Positions 26,340 through 34,947 are shown, counted from the first letter of the stretch. The stretch: 57,774 nt of DNA from an uncultured Clostridia bacterium (GCA_944385905.1 CALWZA010000024.1:1-57774); one strand, 5' to 3'. Notes: generated by a model not told the origin, from the letters alone. Made by a program: numbers and translations.

Positions 26340-28416
26340 CGCTTAACTGCCTTTCGTATCCGCAGCCCTGCTTATGGCAAATCAGCATTCCTGATTTTCC
26401 GCCCTTTTGAAAAAGCGTTGAGCCGCAGTTCGGGCATATTTTGTCGGTCGGCACGTCCCAAGTCATAAACGAACAGTTCGGGTTATCCTCACAGCCGTAA
26501 TACTTTCTGCCTTTTTTTGACTTTTTAAGCAAAACTCTCTTTCCGCAATATGGGCATTTTCCCCCTGTTTCAGTAACTATTCTCTTAGTGTTTGTACACT
26601 CCGGGAACCCTGAACACGCAAGAAATTTCCCGTATCTGCCGATTTTTATTACCATCGGTCTGCCGCATACCTCGCACACCTCATCGGTTGCTTCATCAGG
26701 AATTTTAACCCTTTTTCCGCTCATGTTTTCCTCGGCGGTTTCAAGCGTCTGATCAAATTCTTTGTAAAATTCCGACAGTATGTCTACCCAGCTTTTTTTG
26801 CCGACCTCTACGTCATCGAGGTCGCTTTCCATTTTCGCTGTGAATTTAATATCCACAATCTTGCTGAAATTGTCCAGCATAAGCTGATTTGTAACTTCTC
26901 CCAAGGCTGTCGGCTTAATCTGCTTTCCCTCGCGCTCGACATAGCTTCTTGCAAGAATTGTCGATATTGTCGTTGCATATGTCGACGGACGAGCTATTCC
27001 GTTTTCTTCAAAAGCTTTGATAAGCGTAGCTTCGGTATATCTTGCCGGCGGCTGAGTGAAATGCTGATTTCCTGCAAGCGATTTTGCTTTCAAAACATCG
27101 TTCTTTTTTATTTCAGGCAGCACATTGGCGTCCTCCGACTCCTCGTCCTTCGACTCCTCATAAAGCACGGTAAAGCCGTCGAACTTTACGGAATATCCCG
27201 ATGTTTTGAATCCGCATCCGTTTGCGTTGATATCCACAGAAACTGTATCCAACAGCGACACCGCCATCTGGCTTGCTATAAACCGCTCCCAGATAAGCTT
27301 ATACATTTTATACTGGTCGGTCGTCAGGCTGTTCTTAACCTTATCCGGAGTCTGGTCAATCATTGTCGGACGGATTGCCTCGTGCGCGTCCTGAGCGTTT
27401 TTCTTCGTCACGTAGTTTCTCGGCTTATCAGGCAGATATTCTTTTCCGTATCTGTTCTCTATATAAGTCTTTGCCGCCGCCTTTGCCTCGTCTGATATTC
27501 TCAGTGAGTCTGTACGCATATATGTTATCAGACCTACCGCTCCGAGCTCGCCGACCTCGATACCCTCATATAGCTCCTGGGCGGCTTTCATGGTGCGCCT
27601 TGACTGAAATCCCAGTCTGCGTGAAGCCTCCTGTTGGAGAGTTGAGGTTGTAAATGGCGCTGACGGAGATTTTCTATGAACGCTTTTTTTAACTCCGGTT
27701 ACCTTAAATTCCGCTCCCTCGAGCCTTTGGAGTATTTTGTCGGCAGACTCCTTATCTGGTATCTCAACCTTTTCTCCGTCAACTGTGGTTAGCTTTGCCG
27801 CAAACTGTTTCTTTGAAGACGGAGCCGTAAGCTTTGCGTCCACTGACCAGTATTCCTTTGAAACGAACTTCCTGATTTCTTCCTCTCTGTCGCAAACCAT
27901 TCTTACTGCGACCGACTGAACTCTTCCCGCCGAAAGTCCCCTTCTGACCTTTTTCCATAAAAACGGTGAAAGCTTATATCCGACAATTCTGTCAAGTATT
28001 CGTCTTGCCTGCTGGGCGTTTACAAGGTCTATATCTATTGTTCTCGGCGATTTTATTCCCTCTGTTACGCCTGTTTTGGTGATTTCATTAAATGTTACAC
28101 GGTTTTTCTCGTTCATATCAAGCCCGAGGAGCTGTGCAAGGTGCCATGAAATTGCCTCTCCCTCACGGTCGGGGTCGGTCGCGAGATATACCTTATCGCT
28201 TTTTTTTACAAGCTTTTTTATATCCTTGATTACAGCTTCTTTTCCTTTGATATCTATATACTGAGGAGCAAACCCGTGCTCTATGTCTACTCCGAGCTTC
28301 GATTTCGGAAGGTCCCTTACATGACCGACAGAGGCAACCACATCATATCCGCTTCCGAGAGCTTTTTTTATTGTTGGTATTTTAAAAGGAGACTCGATTA
28401 TTATCAAGTTTGACAT
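26329..28416 (-). CDS. topA: DNA topoisomerase I
   Basis: 695 residues. The TOPRIM domain begins LIIESPFKIPTIKKALG with YLATDPDREGEAISWHL as the metal-binding part. The catalytic tyrosine is in GLITYMRTDSLRIS near residue 300. Three C-terminal C4 zinc fingers follow (CEVCGRPM, CPYCGKRV and CPNCGSTL, each with a second CxxxxxC-type pair). It relaxes negative supercoils behind RNA polymerase. Confidence 0.97.
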   Translation of the reverse strand: MSNLIIIESPFKIPTIKKALGSGYDVVASVGHVRDLPKSKLGVDIEHGFAPQYIDIKGKEAVIKDIKKLVKKSDKVYLATDPDREGEAISWHLAQLLGLDMNEKNRVTFNEITKTGVTEGIKSPRTIDIDLVNAQQARRILDRIVGYKLSPFLWKKVRRGLSAGRVQSVAVRMVCDREEEIRKFVSKEYWSVDAKLTAPSSKKQFAAKLTTVDGEKVEIPDKESADKILQRLEGAEFKVTGVKKSVHRKSPSAPFTTSTLQQEASRRLGFQSRRTMKAAQELYEGIEVGELGAVGLITYMRTDSLRISDEAKAAAKTYIENRYGKEYLPDKPRNYVTKKNAQDAHEAIRPTMIDQTPDKVKNSLTTDQYKMYKLIWERFIASQMAVSLLDTVSVDINANGCGFKTSGYSVKFDGFTVLYEESKDEESEDANVLPEIKKNDVLKAKSLAGNQHFTQPPARYTEATLIKAFEENGIARPSTYATTISTILARSYVEREGKQIKPTALGEVTNQLMLDNFSKIVDIKFTAKMESDLDDVEVGKKSWVDILSEFYKEFDQTLETAEENMSGKRVKIPDEATDEVCEVCGRPMVIKIGRYGKFLACSGFPECTNTKRIVTETGGKCPYCGKRVLLKKSKKGRKYYGCEDNPNCSFMTWDVPTDKICPNCGSTLFQKGGKSGMLICHKQGCGYERQLSDEG

Positions 28417-28496
28417 TTAAAAATTTCCTTTCACTGTTCTGTATTTTTATGTATAATTATTCTATGCTGGTATAAGCCCCGTTAGGCAAGCTTTTA

Positions 28497-29735
28497 CTAT
28501 AAAATCTCATATCTGTTTCCCGGAAGCTTTCTTACTATTCCCTCAAGCTCAAGCTCAGTCATTTCGTAAAGTATTTCGTCCGTATCCATCGACAGATTTT
28601 CGGCAAGCTCATCTACAAGGCATGAGCCGTTTTCGCACAAATATTCGCATAATTGCCGCTGCGATTTAGAAAGCCCGCTCAAATTCCTCTCGGCTTTCGC
28701 TTTATCTTTTTCCGGCTCCTTAGCCATAACTTCGTTATTCTTTGATTTTACCGGTTTCTTTGCGTCTTTCTTGGGCTCGCTTTCGGACAGCAAAGTTATA
28801 TTTTCAGTTCTGTTCAAATGCTTTTTAGGCAGCTTTAGCTTATGCGAATAAGCAGTGTAGTATTCCGCTATGATATCCTCTGCCGAAAATACGGGAATAG
28901 CTCCGTCACGGAGCAGACTGATTACGCCGCCGTAAGCTTCATCCCTGATGTCATGCGGAGGAACGCAGAAAATATCTCTCCCCTGCGAAACCGCGTGCGA
29001 GGCAGTATTAAGCGCACCGCTTCGCACTCCTGCCTGTGTGATGATAATACCGTCGCAAAGTCCCGAAAGAATTCTGTTTCTTGCGGGAAATGTATATGTT
29101 GTCGGCTTGTCGTCGGGAAAATATTCAGAAATAACAGCCCCGTGCCTAGCGATAAGAGCTTTTGCCTTTACATTCGGAGCCGGATAGCCATACAGAAGTC
29201 CGCATCCCAAAACGGCTATTGTTCTTCCGCCGCGCAAAAGTGCAGCTCGGTGCGCCGCTGAGTCTACTCCGAGAGCAAAACCGCTGACTATTACGCTTCC
29301 GTAATCAACAAGCTCGGAGCAAAGCCATTCGGTGACCGAAACCGTATAATCGCTTGGTTTTCTTGTTCCGACAACGCCTATACATACTCGGCTGTCAACA
29401 TAATCGGGATTTCCCAAACAAAAAAGCACAGTCGGCGGATTATATATCTCACGCAGTCTTTGCGGATAGCCCTCGCTTTCATAGCTCAATACGGTTATCC
29501 CTTTTGACGCGCAGTACTCAAGCATTTTCTGCGCCGAATCCAAGTCTGTGCCGTTTGCTTTTTTAGACTCAGATGAAGTAAGCGCTCCGCCTCCGTTTGA
29601 GATATCCTCATATGCGCTGACAATGCTGTCATAAGGCTTTATTATTTCCCATTTTCTCGGATTCGCGGGTCCGAGCGCCATTGTCAGCCACATCCAATAT
29701 ATAAGGTTGTCGTCAGCTCTGTTTGTCATGCTCAA
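28497..29735 (-). CDS. dprA: DNA-processing protein DprA
   Basis: 412 residues. The Rossmann-like core shows IGVVGTRKPSDYTVSV, VSGFALGVDSAAHRAAL, IAVLGCGLLYGYPAPN and FPARNRILSGLCDGIIITQAG, the family signature. A lysine-rich linker (about 315-350) and a C-terminal winged helix (LCEYLCENGSCLVDELAENL) follow. It loads RecA on incoming single-stranded DNA in transformation. TTG 29735 lies six bases after AGGAG; ATG two codons later is an alternative. It lies upstream of topA, as usual. Confidence 0.94.
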   Translation of the reverse strand: MSMTNRADDNLIYWMWLTMALGPANPRKWEIIKPYDSIVSAYEDISNGGGALTSSESKKANGTDLDSAQKMLEYCASKGITVLSYESEGYPQRLREIYNPPTVLFCLGNPDYVDSRVCIGVVGTRKPSDYTVSVTEWLCSELVDYGSVIVSGFALGVDSAAHRAALLRGGRTIAVLGCGLLYGYPAPNVKAKALIARHGAVISEYFPDDKPTTYTFPARNRILSGLCDGIIITQAGVRSGALNTASHAVSQGRDIFCVPPHDIRDEAYGGVISLLRDGAIPVFSAEDIIAEYYTAYSHKLKLPKKHLNRTENITLLSESEPKKDAKKPVKSKNNEVMAKEPEKDKAKAERNLSGLSKSQRQLCEYLCENGSCLVDELAENLSMDTDEILYEMTELELEGIVRKLPGNRYEIL

Positions 29736-29744
29736 AGCATACTC

Positions 29745-30545
29745 CTATCTAAACATTTCCCAAAGAATTATTCCCGAAGCCATTGCCGCATTCAGAGAAT
29801 TTATATTTCCGTTCATTTTTATAGTTATTTTTTTATCGCACATCGAAGCGTCACGCTCAGACAGGCCGTTGCCCTCGTTGCCTATCACTGCCGCGCACCC
29901 GCCTGCAAATCCGCACTCCTTTATATCCTGAGCGTCCTTATCAATTACGGCGGCAAAGGTTTTTATTCCGCGGCTTTTTAAAGTGCATATAAGTTCGTAA
30001 TAATCACAGTTATCATATGTTTCAAGGCGAAAAAGGCTTCCCATTGTCGAGCGGATTGTTTTCGGATTATACAAGTCCACCGACCCTTTTGTTATAAAAA
30101 CGCCGTCTGTTCCTACAGCGTCGGCTGTTCTTAAAATTGTTCCGACATTGCCGGGGTCCTGAAGTCCGTTTAAAACCAAATACTTGCCATTCTTTTTTAT
30201 TTTATCAGCTGTAAAAATTTTGTCAAGCCTTTTTACAACCGCGAATATTCCCTGAGGTGTTTTGGTATCCGACAGCTTTTCAGATGTTTCCCTGCTTATA
30301 ATAAGAACTCTGTCTTTCAGCTTTTCTTCAAGAAAGCTCACAGCTTTGCTATACTTCATAGCCGCCTCTTCCGTGACGAGCGCACAGCAAAGCTCTGCGT
30401 TTTCGTTTATTGCGTCAAGTATTATCTTTTCGCCCTCAACCGCAAACATTCCCTCCTCGAGCCGAAACTTTTTTTCAGCCGACAGCTTTGAATAAAGTTT
30501 TACATATCTATTTTCCTTTCCTGCTGAAATCACGGCTTTCACCAC
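29745..30545 (-). CDS. TrmH/SpoU family RNA 2'-O-methyltransferase
   Basis: 266 residues. An N-terminal substrate-binding domain (VKLYSKLSAEKKFRLEEGMF, FAVEGEKIILDA) is followed by the knotted SPOUT domain with LNGLQDPGNVGTILRTADAVG, VIGNEGNGLS and NSLNAAMASGIILWEMF (motifs 1-3). The target is most likely 23S rRNA, by analogy with RlmB/TsnR relatives. The start is not certain: two adjacent GTG codons at 30545 and 30542 follow a weak AAAGAAAGAG site. Confidence 0.9.
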   Translation of the reverse strand: MVKAVISAGKENRYVKLYSKLSAEKKFRLEEGMFAVEGEKIILDAINENAELCCALVTEEAAMKYSKAVSFLEEKLKDRVLIISRETSEKLSDTKTPQGIFAVVKRLDKIFTADKIKKNGKYLVLNGLQDPGNVGTILRTADAVGTDGVFITKGSVDLYNPKTIRSTMGSLFRLETYDNCDYYELICTLKSRGIKTFAAVIDKDAQDIKECGFAGGCAAVIGNEGNGLSERDASMCDKKITIKMNGNINSLNAAMASGIILWEMFR

Positions 30546-30556
30546 TCTTTCTTTAA

Positions 30557-30595
30557 AATAGAATAAAACACGCCCAGTTTTTACATGAGCGTGTT
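30557..30595 (-). terminator. Intrinsic terminator of the infC-rpmI-rplT operon
   Basis: Minus-strand ACACGCUCA / UGGGCGUGU hairpin followed by TTTTATTCTATTTT, right behind the L20 stop codon. Confidence 0.85.
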
Positions 30596-30603
30596 ATTGT
30601 TCG

Positions 30604-30960
30604 TTAGTTAAGCGCTGCCTTTGCCTTTTCAACAATTGCTGTAAAGCCGGCAGGATCGTTGATTGCGATTTCAGAAAGCATCTTTCTGTTGAGTGTGATA
30701 TTAGCCTTCTTAAGACCGTTCATAAGTGTTGAATAGTTCATTCCGTTGAGCTTTGCAGCTGCCGAAATTCTTGTAATCCAAAGGCTTCTGAAGTCACGCT
30801 TCTTCTGCTTTCGTCCGATATACGCATAGTTGCCGGATTTCATAACGGCTTCTTTAGCCATCTTAAAATGCTTGCTCTTCGCTCCCCAGTAGCCCTTTGC
30901 GAGCTTGAGTGTCTTATTTCTTCTCTTTCGAGTCATCATTGCTCCCTTAACACGAGCCAT
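30604..30960 (-). CDS. rplT: 50S ribosomal protein L20
   Basis: 118 residues; starts [23 protein letters not shown] and includes [19 protein letters not shown], the rRNA-binding helix. L20 is also the known autogenous repressor of this operon in Firmicutes, acting on the infC leader. Last gene of the operon. Confidence 0.97.
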   Translation of the reverse strand: MARVKGAMMTRKRRNKTLKLAKGYWGAKSKHFKMAKEAVMKSGNYAYIGRKQKKRDFRSLWITRISAAAKLNGMNYSTLMNGLKKANITLNRKMLSEIAINDPAGFTAIVEKAKAALN

Positions 30961-31011
30961 AACTATTTACCTCCGTTAATATTATTTTTTGGATTCCTTA
31001 CAACCCGTGGT

Positions 31012-31206
31012 TTATTTGTAAGGGATGAGTGTTCTGAGTGAAGAATTTGCTTCGCTGAGATATGCGTTTGTTCTCGCCAGTCTCTTGCGCTTGTGATCCT
31101 TCTGTGTAAGTCTGTGTCTCTTGTTTGTGCGCATATACTTGATTTTTCCCGATCCTGTTACGGAAAAACGCTTCTTTGCGCCTGAATGAGTCTTTACCTT
31201 TGGCAT
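31012..31206 (-). CDS. rpmI: 50S ribosomal protein L35
   Basis: 64 residues: [42 protein letters not shown], ending TLIPYK. Middle gene of infC-rpmI-rplT, 20 bases after infC. Confidence 0.97.
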   Translation of the reverse strand: MPKVKTHSGAKKRFSVTGSGKIKYMRTNKRHRLTQKDHKRKRLARTNAYLSEANSSLRTLIPYK

Positions 31207-31226
31207 TGATATTTCCTCCTTAATTT

Positions 31227-31745
31227 TTACTTTGTTGATTTCGGAGAGATGAACATTACAAGCGCTCTGCCCTCCATTTTGCTTGGCTTATCAACTGCGC
31301 CGAATTCCGCAACTGCTTCCTTAAACTTTTCAAGCAGCTCCTCACCGAGCTGCGGATGAGCAATCGCTCTTTTTCGGAAGCGAACCGAAACCTTGAGCTT
31401 ATCGCCGCCCTTGAGGAACTTCGCCGCCTGATTTACCTTTGTATTAAAATCATTGGTGTCTATTGTTGAAAACATTCTGATTTCTTTAATTTCAACAACC
31501 TTCTGATTCTTTCTCGCCTCTTTTTCCCTCTTTGTCTGTTCAAAGCAGTACTTTCCGTAGTCCATTATCTTACAAACTGCGGGAGTGGCGTTAGGCGCGA
31601 TTTTTACTAAATCGAGATCCTTGCTGATTGCAATCTCAAGCGCTTCCTTTGCGGACATCAGACCAAGCTGTGCTCCGTTAACGTCGATGACACGAATCTG
31701 CGCGTCACGGATTTCCTCATTGATTTCAAGTTCTTTGTTGCTTAT
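31227..31745 (-). CDS. infC: Translation initiation factor IF-3, apparent AUA start
   Basis: 172 residues if read from AUA at 31743-31745. The N-terminal domain ([34 protein letters not shown]) aligns with the family only from there; the first in-frame ATG (31658) would remove about 29 conserved residues. GGAGG at 31755-31759 lies nine bases before the AUA, and no ATG, GTG or TTG is in frame between them. The C-terminal domain has [20 protein letters not shown]-3 rejects non-standard start codons, and infC commonly uses AUU or a similar codon so that IF-3 limits its own synthesis; AUA here would do the same. Confidence 0.9.
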   Translation of the reverse strand: MSNKELEINEEIRDAQIRVIDVNGAQLGLMSAKEALEIAISKDLDLVKIAPNATPAVCKIMDYGKYCFEQTKREKEARKNQKVVEIKEIRMFSTIDTNDFNTKVNQAAKFLKGGDKLKVSVRFRKRAIAHPQLGEELLEKFKEAVAEFGAVDKPSKMEGRALVMFISPKSTK

Positions 31746-31769
31746 GGCGCAACACCTCCAAGTTTAAAA

Positions 31770-31901
31770 TTATAAAAACAAGCGCGGACGAATCGCCCAC
31801 GCTCATAATACAAATCATACAGCTTTAATGCTGTTTATACTCTTGTATTGACCTTTTCGCCTTAAGCTTAAGGTGAGAACGGAACGGTTCTGCTTTGTTT
31901 A
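31770..31901 (-). promoter_or_regulatory. infC leader RNA with attenuator (probable L20 leader)
   Basis: The transcript from the promoter has about 150 bases before infC. It carries AGAAC/GTTCT and a 14-base palindrome CCTTAAGCTTAAGG (31860-31873), then a long hairpin with outer ATACAA/TTGTAT and inner ACAGC/GCTGT arms (31814-31850). It ends with a terminator stem AGCGTGGGCG / CGTCCGCGCT at 31781-31803, followed by GTTTTTAT. This layout fits the known Firmicutes L20 leader, where L20 binding leads to termination before infC. I did not fold it by computation. Confidence 0.8.
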
Positions 31902-31908
31902 CCTAAGT

Positions 31909-31937
31909 ATTATACAGCCTTACACGTTCCTTGTCAA
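31909..31937 (-). promoter_or_regulatory. Consensus sigma-A promoter of infC-rpmI-rplT
   Basis: Both boxes are perfect: TTGACA at 31932-31937, a 17-base spacer, TATAAT at 31909-31914. The -35 lies 17 bases after the stop of the next upstream gene. Confidence 0.95.
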
Positions 31938-31953
31938 TACATTCACAGAAAGT

Positions 31954-32985
31954 TTACAAATCGTCATTGCCTATAACAGCACCTGACAAGTTCACACTTG
32001 CTCCCTTACTAATCTTTTCGAGCAATTTATACAATGATTGCTGACTAATTACCGCACCTGACAAATCAATTTCCTGAGGGCCATTGTTACTTGTGACATA
32101 GTCCTGACCGTCAGAGCCATCACGCAACACTTTAAGATTCGCTGTTGAATACCAAGTGTTTGTGGGATAACCATCCGAAAAAAATATATTGTGCCTTTGA
32201 GGTCTTTTATCCGCAAACTCATCGGGTGTATCATCAACAAGCTCCGCATATGCCGAGGCTTCCTTTGCCTGCATTATCGCCATCGGAGCGCGCATTGCCA
32301 CAAAGCTCAATGTTGTAAGCTCGTTGTTCTCGGTATTAAACGGTATTTCATACAGCTCCCAGCCCTTATACTTCTTGACCGGCATGATATAGTTTCTGTT
32401 GAGCTTATATACAAATCTGTTTTCAATATCGTCGTCAAAGCGAATTTCAAGCTGACAGGTTTCGTTGCCAATATCATTTTCGCCGCCGTTGAGCCAGAAA
32501 GTGAAGACATAAGTCTCATTCTTTTTCAGGTGCATCGGCTTTGTTTCAATCTGAGACCAATTCCAGTTCCAGTCGCCGAAACACCAAACGTTAACAAGTC
32601 CGCCATGGATATTATCAGTGATAAATGTCCTTTGTCCCACAGCGTTATCTCCGCCGCTCATGCTCCATTCACGGGCATCAAAGAACAGCTTATTGCCGTC
32701 ATGCTTAATAATATACCCCTGCGGGGCTTGCTGAGCATTTACAGTCTCGACTGCTTCTCCTGTGTTTGCGTCTACGATAATATTTTCATTGTTATTCATA
32801 TATACATCCTCCGTCATTTCATTTTCAGACGTCGGACGCAGGGCATTATGCAAACGGATTTCACTGTCGTTCACATACTGCGCCCGACCTTTTTTCAGCA
32901 GACCTTTCGCCCGTTTCGGGTATGTCATGCCGATTAGTTTTCCGTTTTCATCTTTAACCTGCACGCTCAAGCCGTTTTTTATCAT
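31954..32985 (-). CDS. Unknown protein: PLMP/RRXRR-like N-terminal motif, beta-rich middle domain, LSGAVI repeats
   Basis: 343 residues. Residues 7-45 (SVQVKDENGKLIGMTYPKRA, then KGLLKKGRAQYVNDSEIRL) resemble the N-terminal RRXRR/PLMP domain of IscB-type HNH proteins (pattern V-DK-GKPLMP-P-RARKLLK-GRA), but no RuvC or HNH motif follows. Residues ~50-75 are a polar linker. Residues ~85-250 look like a beta sandwich of carbohydrate-binding type, rich in Trp and aromatic residues (WCFGDWNWNW; YVFTFWLNGG; LSFVAMRAPMAIM). The last 40 residues have two LSGAVI copies around a helix. There is no signal peptide. I know similar N-termini in clostridial unknown proteins but no function. The ATG follows a GAGGGGAGG site that is part of a duplicated segment. 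Confidence 0.75.
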   Translation of the reverse strand: MIKNGLSVQVKDENGKLIGMTYPKRAKGLLKKGRAQYVNDSEIRLHNALRPTSENEMTEDVYMNNNENIIVDANTGEAVETVNAQQAPQGYIIKHDGNKLFFDAREWSMSGGDNAVGQRTFITDNIHGGLVNVWCFGDWNWNWSQIETKPMHLKKNETYVFTFWLNGGENDIGNETCQLEIRFDDDIENRFVYKLNRNYIMPVKKYKGWELYEIPFNTENNELTTLSFVAMRAPMAIMQAKEASAYAELVDDTPDEFADKRPQRHNIFFSDGYPTNTWYSTANLKVLRDGSDGQDYVTSNNGPQEIDLSGAVISQQSLYKLLEKISKGASVNLSGAVIGNDDL

Positions 32986-33047
32986 GGGTGTCCTCCCCTC
33001 ATGCAGTTATCATTATGCAGCTGTTTTTTATTATGGGTGCCGTCCCC
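32971..33047. repeat. Two 28-base direct copies of a translation initiation region
   Basis: 32971-32998 and 33020-33047 agree in 24 of 28 bases. Each contains GGGGA, CACCCAT and a run of A. The downstream copy holds the SD and ATG of the unknown 343-residue protein; in the upstream copy the ATG is changed to ATA. Confidence 0.8.
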
Positions 33048-33109
33048 TTGCGTTAAAATTATACATGAAATCTAATTATTTGTCAACAAAAATTAAAAAA
33101 TTATATATT

Positions 33110-33934
33110 TTATCCGAGTTTTGCCGATTTTTCGGCGCAGGCTTTAATTGCCGACATTACGGCGCTTCGCATTCCTTTCTCTTCAAGCACCGAAACCGCC
33201 TCGATTGTTGTTCCTCCGGGCGAGCACACCATATCCTTAAGCTCTCCCGGATGTTTTCCCGAATCAAGCACCATTTTCGCCGAGCCGAGCACCGTCTGAG
33301 CTGCGAAAACATAAGCCTGAGAGCGAGGCATTCCTCCTCTTACAGCAGCGTCCGCCATCGCCTCAATAAACATAAACACATATGCCGGGCCTGAGCCGCT
33401 TACTCCCGTGACGATATCCATCAGGCTTTCAGGCACAGCTTCCGCCTTTCCGAAACTGCGGTACATTGAAAGCACCTCTTCGGTTTCGCTTTCGCTTACG
33501 TTTTTATTTACGCTTATTCCTGCCATTCCGGCGCCGTAAAGCGCAGGAGTATTCGGCATTACACGCACTATTTTCTTATCGCCGCCGATTGCTTTTTCGA
33601 TAAACTCAATATTTTTTCCTGCGGCGTTTGAAATAACTATTGTATCTTTGAAAATCTTATCGGATATTTCCTCTAAAACGCTTTTAAGTATATTCGGCTT
33701 TACCGCCAAAATCACATAGTCGGCATTTTGTACCGCTTCTGTATTGGTCTGTGCGGCTTTTATTCCGTATTTATTCGCAATACTTTCTGCGCTTTCGGTG
33801 TTCTTATCTGTCACAACCAAGTTTTCAAGCCTTACCAAGCCCGATTTTACGATGCCGCCGACTATTGCTCCGCCCATATTTCCGGTTCCGATAACCGCTG
33901 TTTTTTTATTGCTGATATTTGTTATTACGGACAT
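33110..33934 (-). CDS. proC: Pyrroline-5-carboxylate reductase
   Basis: 274 residues. AVIGTGNMGGAIVGGIVKSG is the NAD(P)H-binding start; VILAVKPNIL, VRVMPNTPALYGAGMAGIS and the C-terminal signature VTGVSGSGPAYVFMFIEAMADAAVRGGM (in part) with SPGGTTIEAV define ProC. Last step of proline synthesis. Own promoter upstream, divergent from the kinase-like gene. Confidence 0.97.
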   Translation of the reverse strand: MSVITNISNKKTAVIGTGNMGGAIVGGIVKSGLVRLENLVVTDKNTESAESIANKYGIKAAQTNTEAVQNADYVILAVKPNILKSVLEEISDKIFKDTIVISNAAGKNIEFIEKAIGGDKKIVRVMPNTPALYGAGMAGISVNKNVSESETEEVLSMYRSFGKAEAVPESLMDIVTGVSGSGPAYVFMFIEAMADAAVRGGMPRSQAYVFAAQTVLGSAKMVLDSGKHPGELKDMVCSPGGTTIEAVSVLEEKGMRSAVMSAIKACAEKSAKLG

Positions 33935-33984
33935 ATTTTCAAATCCCTTCGCTCATATTATTAATAAGTTTTATTTCGTGTTTT

Positions 33985-34013
33985 ATTGTAGCATTTTGAG
34001 AGGTTTTGTGCAA
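33985..34013 (-). promoter_or_regulatory. Sigma-A promoter of proC
   Basis: TTGCAC at 34008-34013, 17-base spacer, TACAAT at 33985-33990 on the minus strand, 50 bases before the start codon. Confidence 0.8.
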
Positions 34014-34148
34014 GGTGTATTGTAAAATATCTCTAAATTGCAATAAAATATTTGTTAACATCTACAAAATTATATAAAAGCCTCTGTACAAATTCATTCA
34101 AATATGATAATATAATATTGATAAAAATAACTGAAAGGACTGACTTAT

Positions 34149-34775
34149 ATGAAAACTATTATTACTATAGAAAGACAATACGGCAGCGGAGGCGCGGCGA
34201 TAGGAAAACTTCTTTCGGAAAGACTCGGAATACCGTATTATAACGATGAGCTTTTAAAGCTTGCTTCGCAGGAAAGCGGCATAAGCGAAGAACTTTTCCA
34301 CAAGCACGACGAAACTCCTACGGGAAGCGTTATTTACTCGCTTTTTATGGGGACGTATCCTGTCGGAGACGACGGAAGAGTTTATCCTGACCTTCCTCTC
34401 AACCACAAGCTCTTTTTAGCTCAGTTTGAGACAATTAAAAAGCTTGCCGAAAAAGGTCCCTGCGTTCTTATCGGAAGATGCAGCAACTATGTTTTGAAAG
34501 ACAACCCAAACACTATAAACGTTTTCTTCTTTGCGGATTTTGAGGATAGAAAAAAGCGCATTAAAGACATCTACGACTATGATGAAAAGAAAATTGAGGA
34601 CATTATAAAGCGCACCGACAAGCGCAGAGCAAGCTATAACAGCTACTACACCGACCAAAAATGGGGCGACGCTAAAAACTATGACCTTTGCATTAACACA
34701 TCAAAATTGACTCATGACGGCGCCGTTGATGTTATTTTAAAATTTATTGAAGCAAACGGTTTAAAAAATTCATAA
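34149..34775 (+). CDS. Cytidylate kinase-like family protein
   Basis: 208 residues. ITIERQYGSGGAAIGKLLSERLGIPYYNDELL is a variant P-loop plus the first helix (shown in part by GSGGAAIGK). CVLIGRCSNYVL, DFEDRKKRIKDIY and SYYTDQKWGDAKNYDLCINTS match the cytidylate-kinase-like family of Clostridia, which is separate from true Cmk. The substrate is unknown. A TATAAT at 34111-34116 and CTGAAAGGAC precede the start. Confidence 0.88.
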   Translation: MKTIITIERQYGSGGAAIGKLLSERLGIPYYNDELLKLASQESGISEELFHKHDETPTGSVIYSLFMGTYPVGDDGRVYPDLPLNHKLFLAQFETIKKLAEKGPCVLIGRCSNYVLKDNPNTINVFFFADFEDRKKRIKDIYDYDEKKIEDIIKRTDKRRASYNSYYTDQKWGDAKNYDLCINTSKLTHDGAVDVILKFIEANGLKNS

Positions 34776-34784
34776 TATATATAC

Positions 34785-34819
34785 AGTCCCTGATTTTCCG
34801 GTATTAACGGTCAGGGACT
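34785..34819 (+). terminator. Hairpin behind the cytidylate kinase-like gene
   Basis: AGTCCCTGA and TCAGGGACT pair with a smaller inner CCG/CGG stem. The following bases are TTAATTAATG rather than a U run, so termination is probable but weak. Confidence 0.55.
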
Positions 34820-34860
34820 TAATTAATGCGTAATTGGAGTTTTTTCATTTGATTATTGTG

Positions 34861-34889
34861 TTGACAAAAGGTATCAGCTATTATATACT
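34861..34889 (+). promoter_or_regulatory. Sigma-A promoter of glmS
   Basis: TTGACA at 34861-34866, 17-base spacer, TATACT at 34884-34889, 58 bases before the glmS start. The short leader cannot hold a glmS ribozyme. Confidence 0.9.
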
Positions 34890-34947
34890 GACCATATACT
34901 TAATATGATAACAGCCTTATTTTATATATTTTTCGGAGGTTTTACAT

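Noticed and set aside
32191-32937. Plus-strand open frame of 248 codons opposite the PLMP-like protein
   Set aside because: No ribosome-binding site and no domain-like pattern; the minus-strand frame has a good start site, a coherent protein and a family-like N-terminus.
34776-34947. glmS ribozyme
   Set aside because: The conserved core of the ribozyme is absent and the promoter is too close to the gene.
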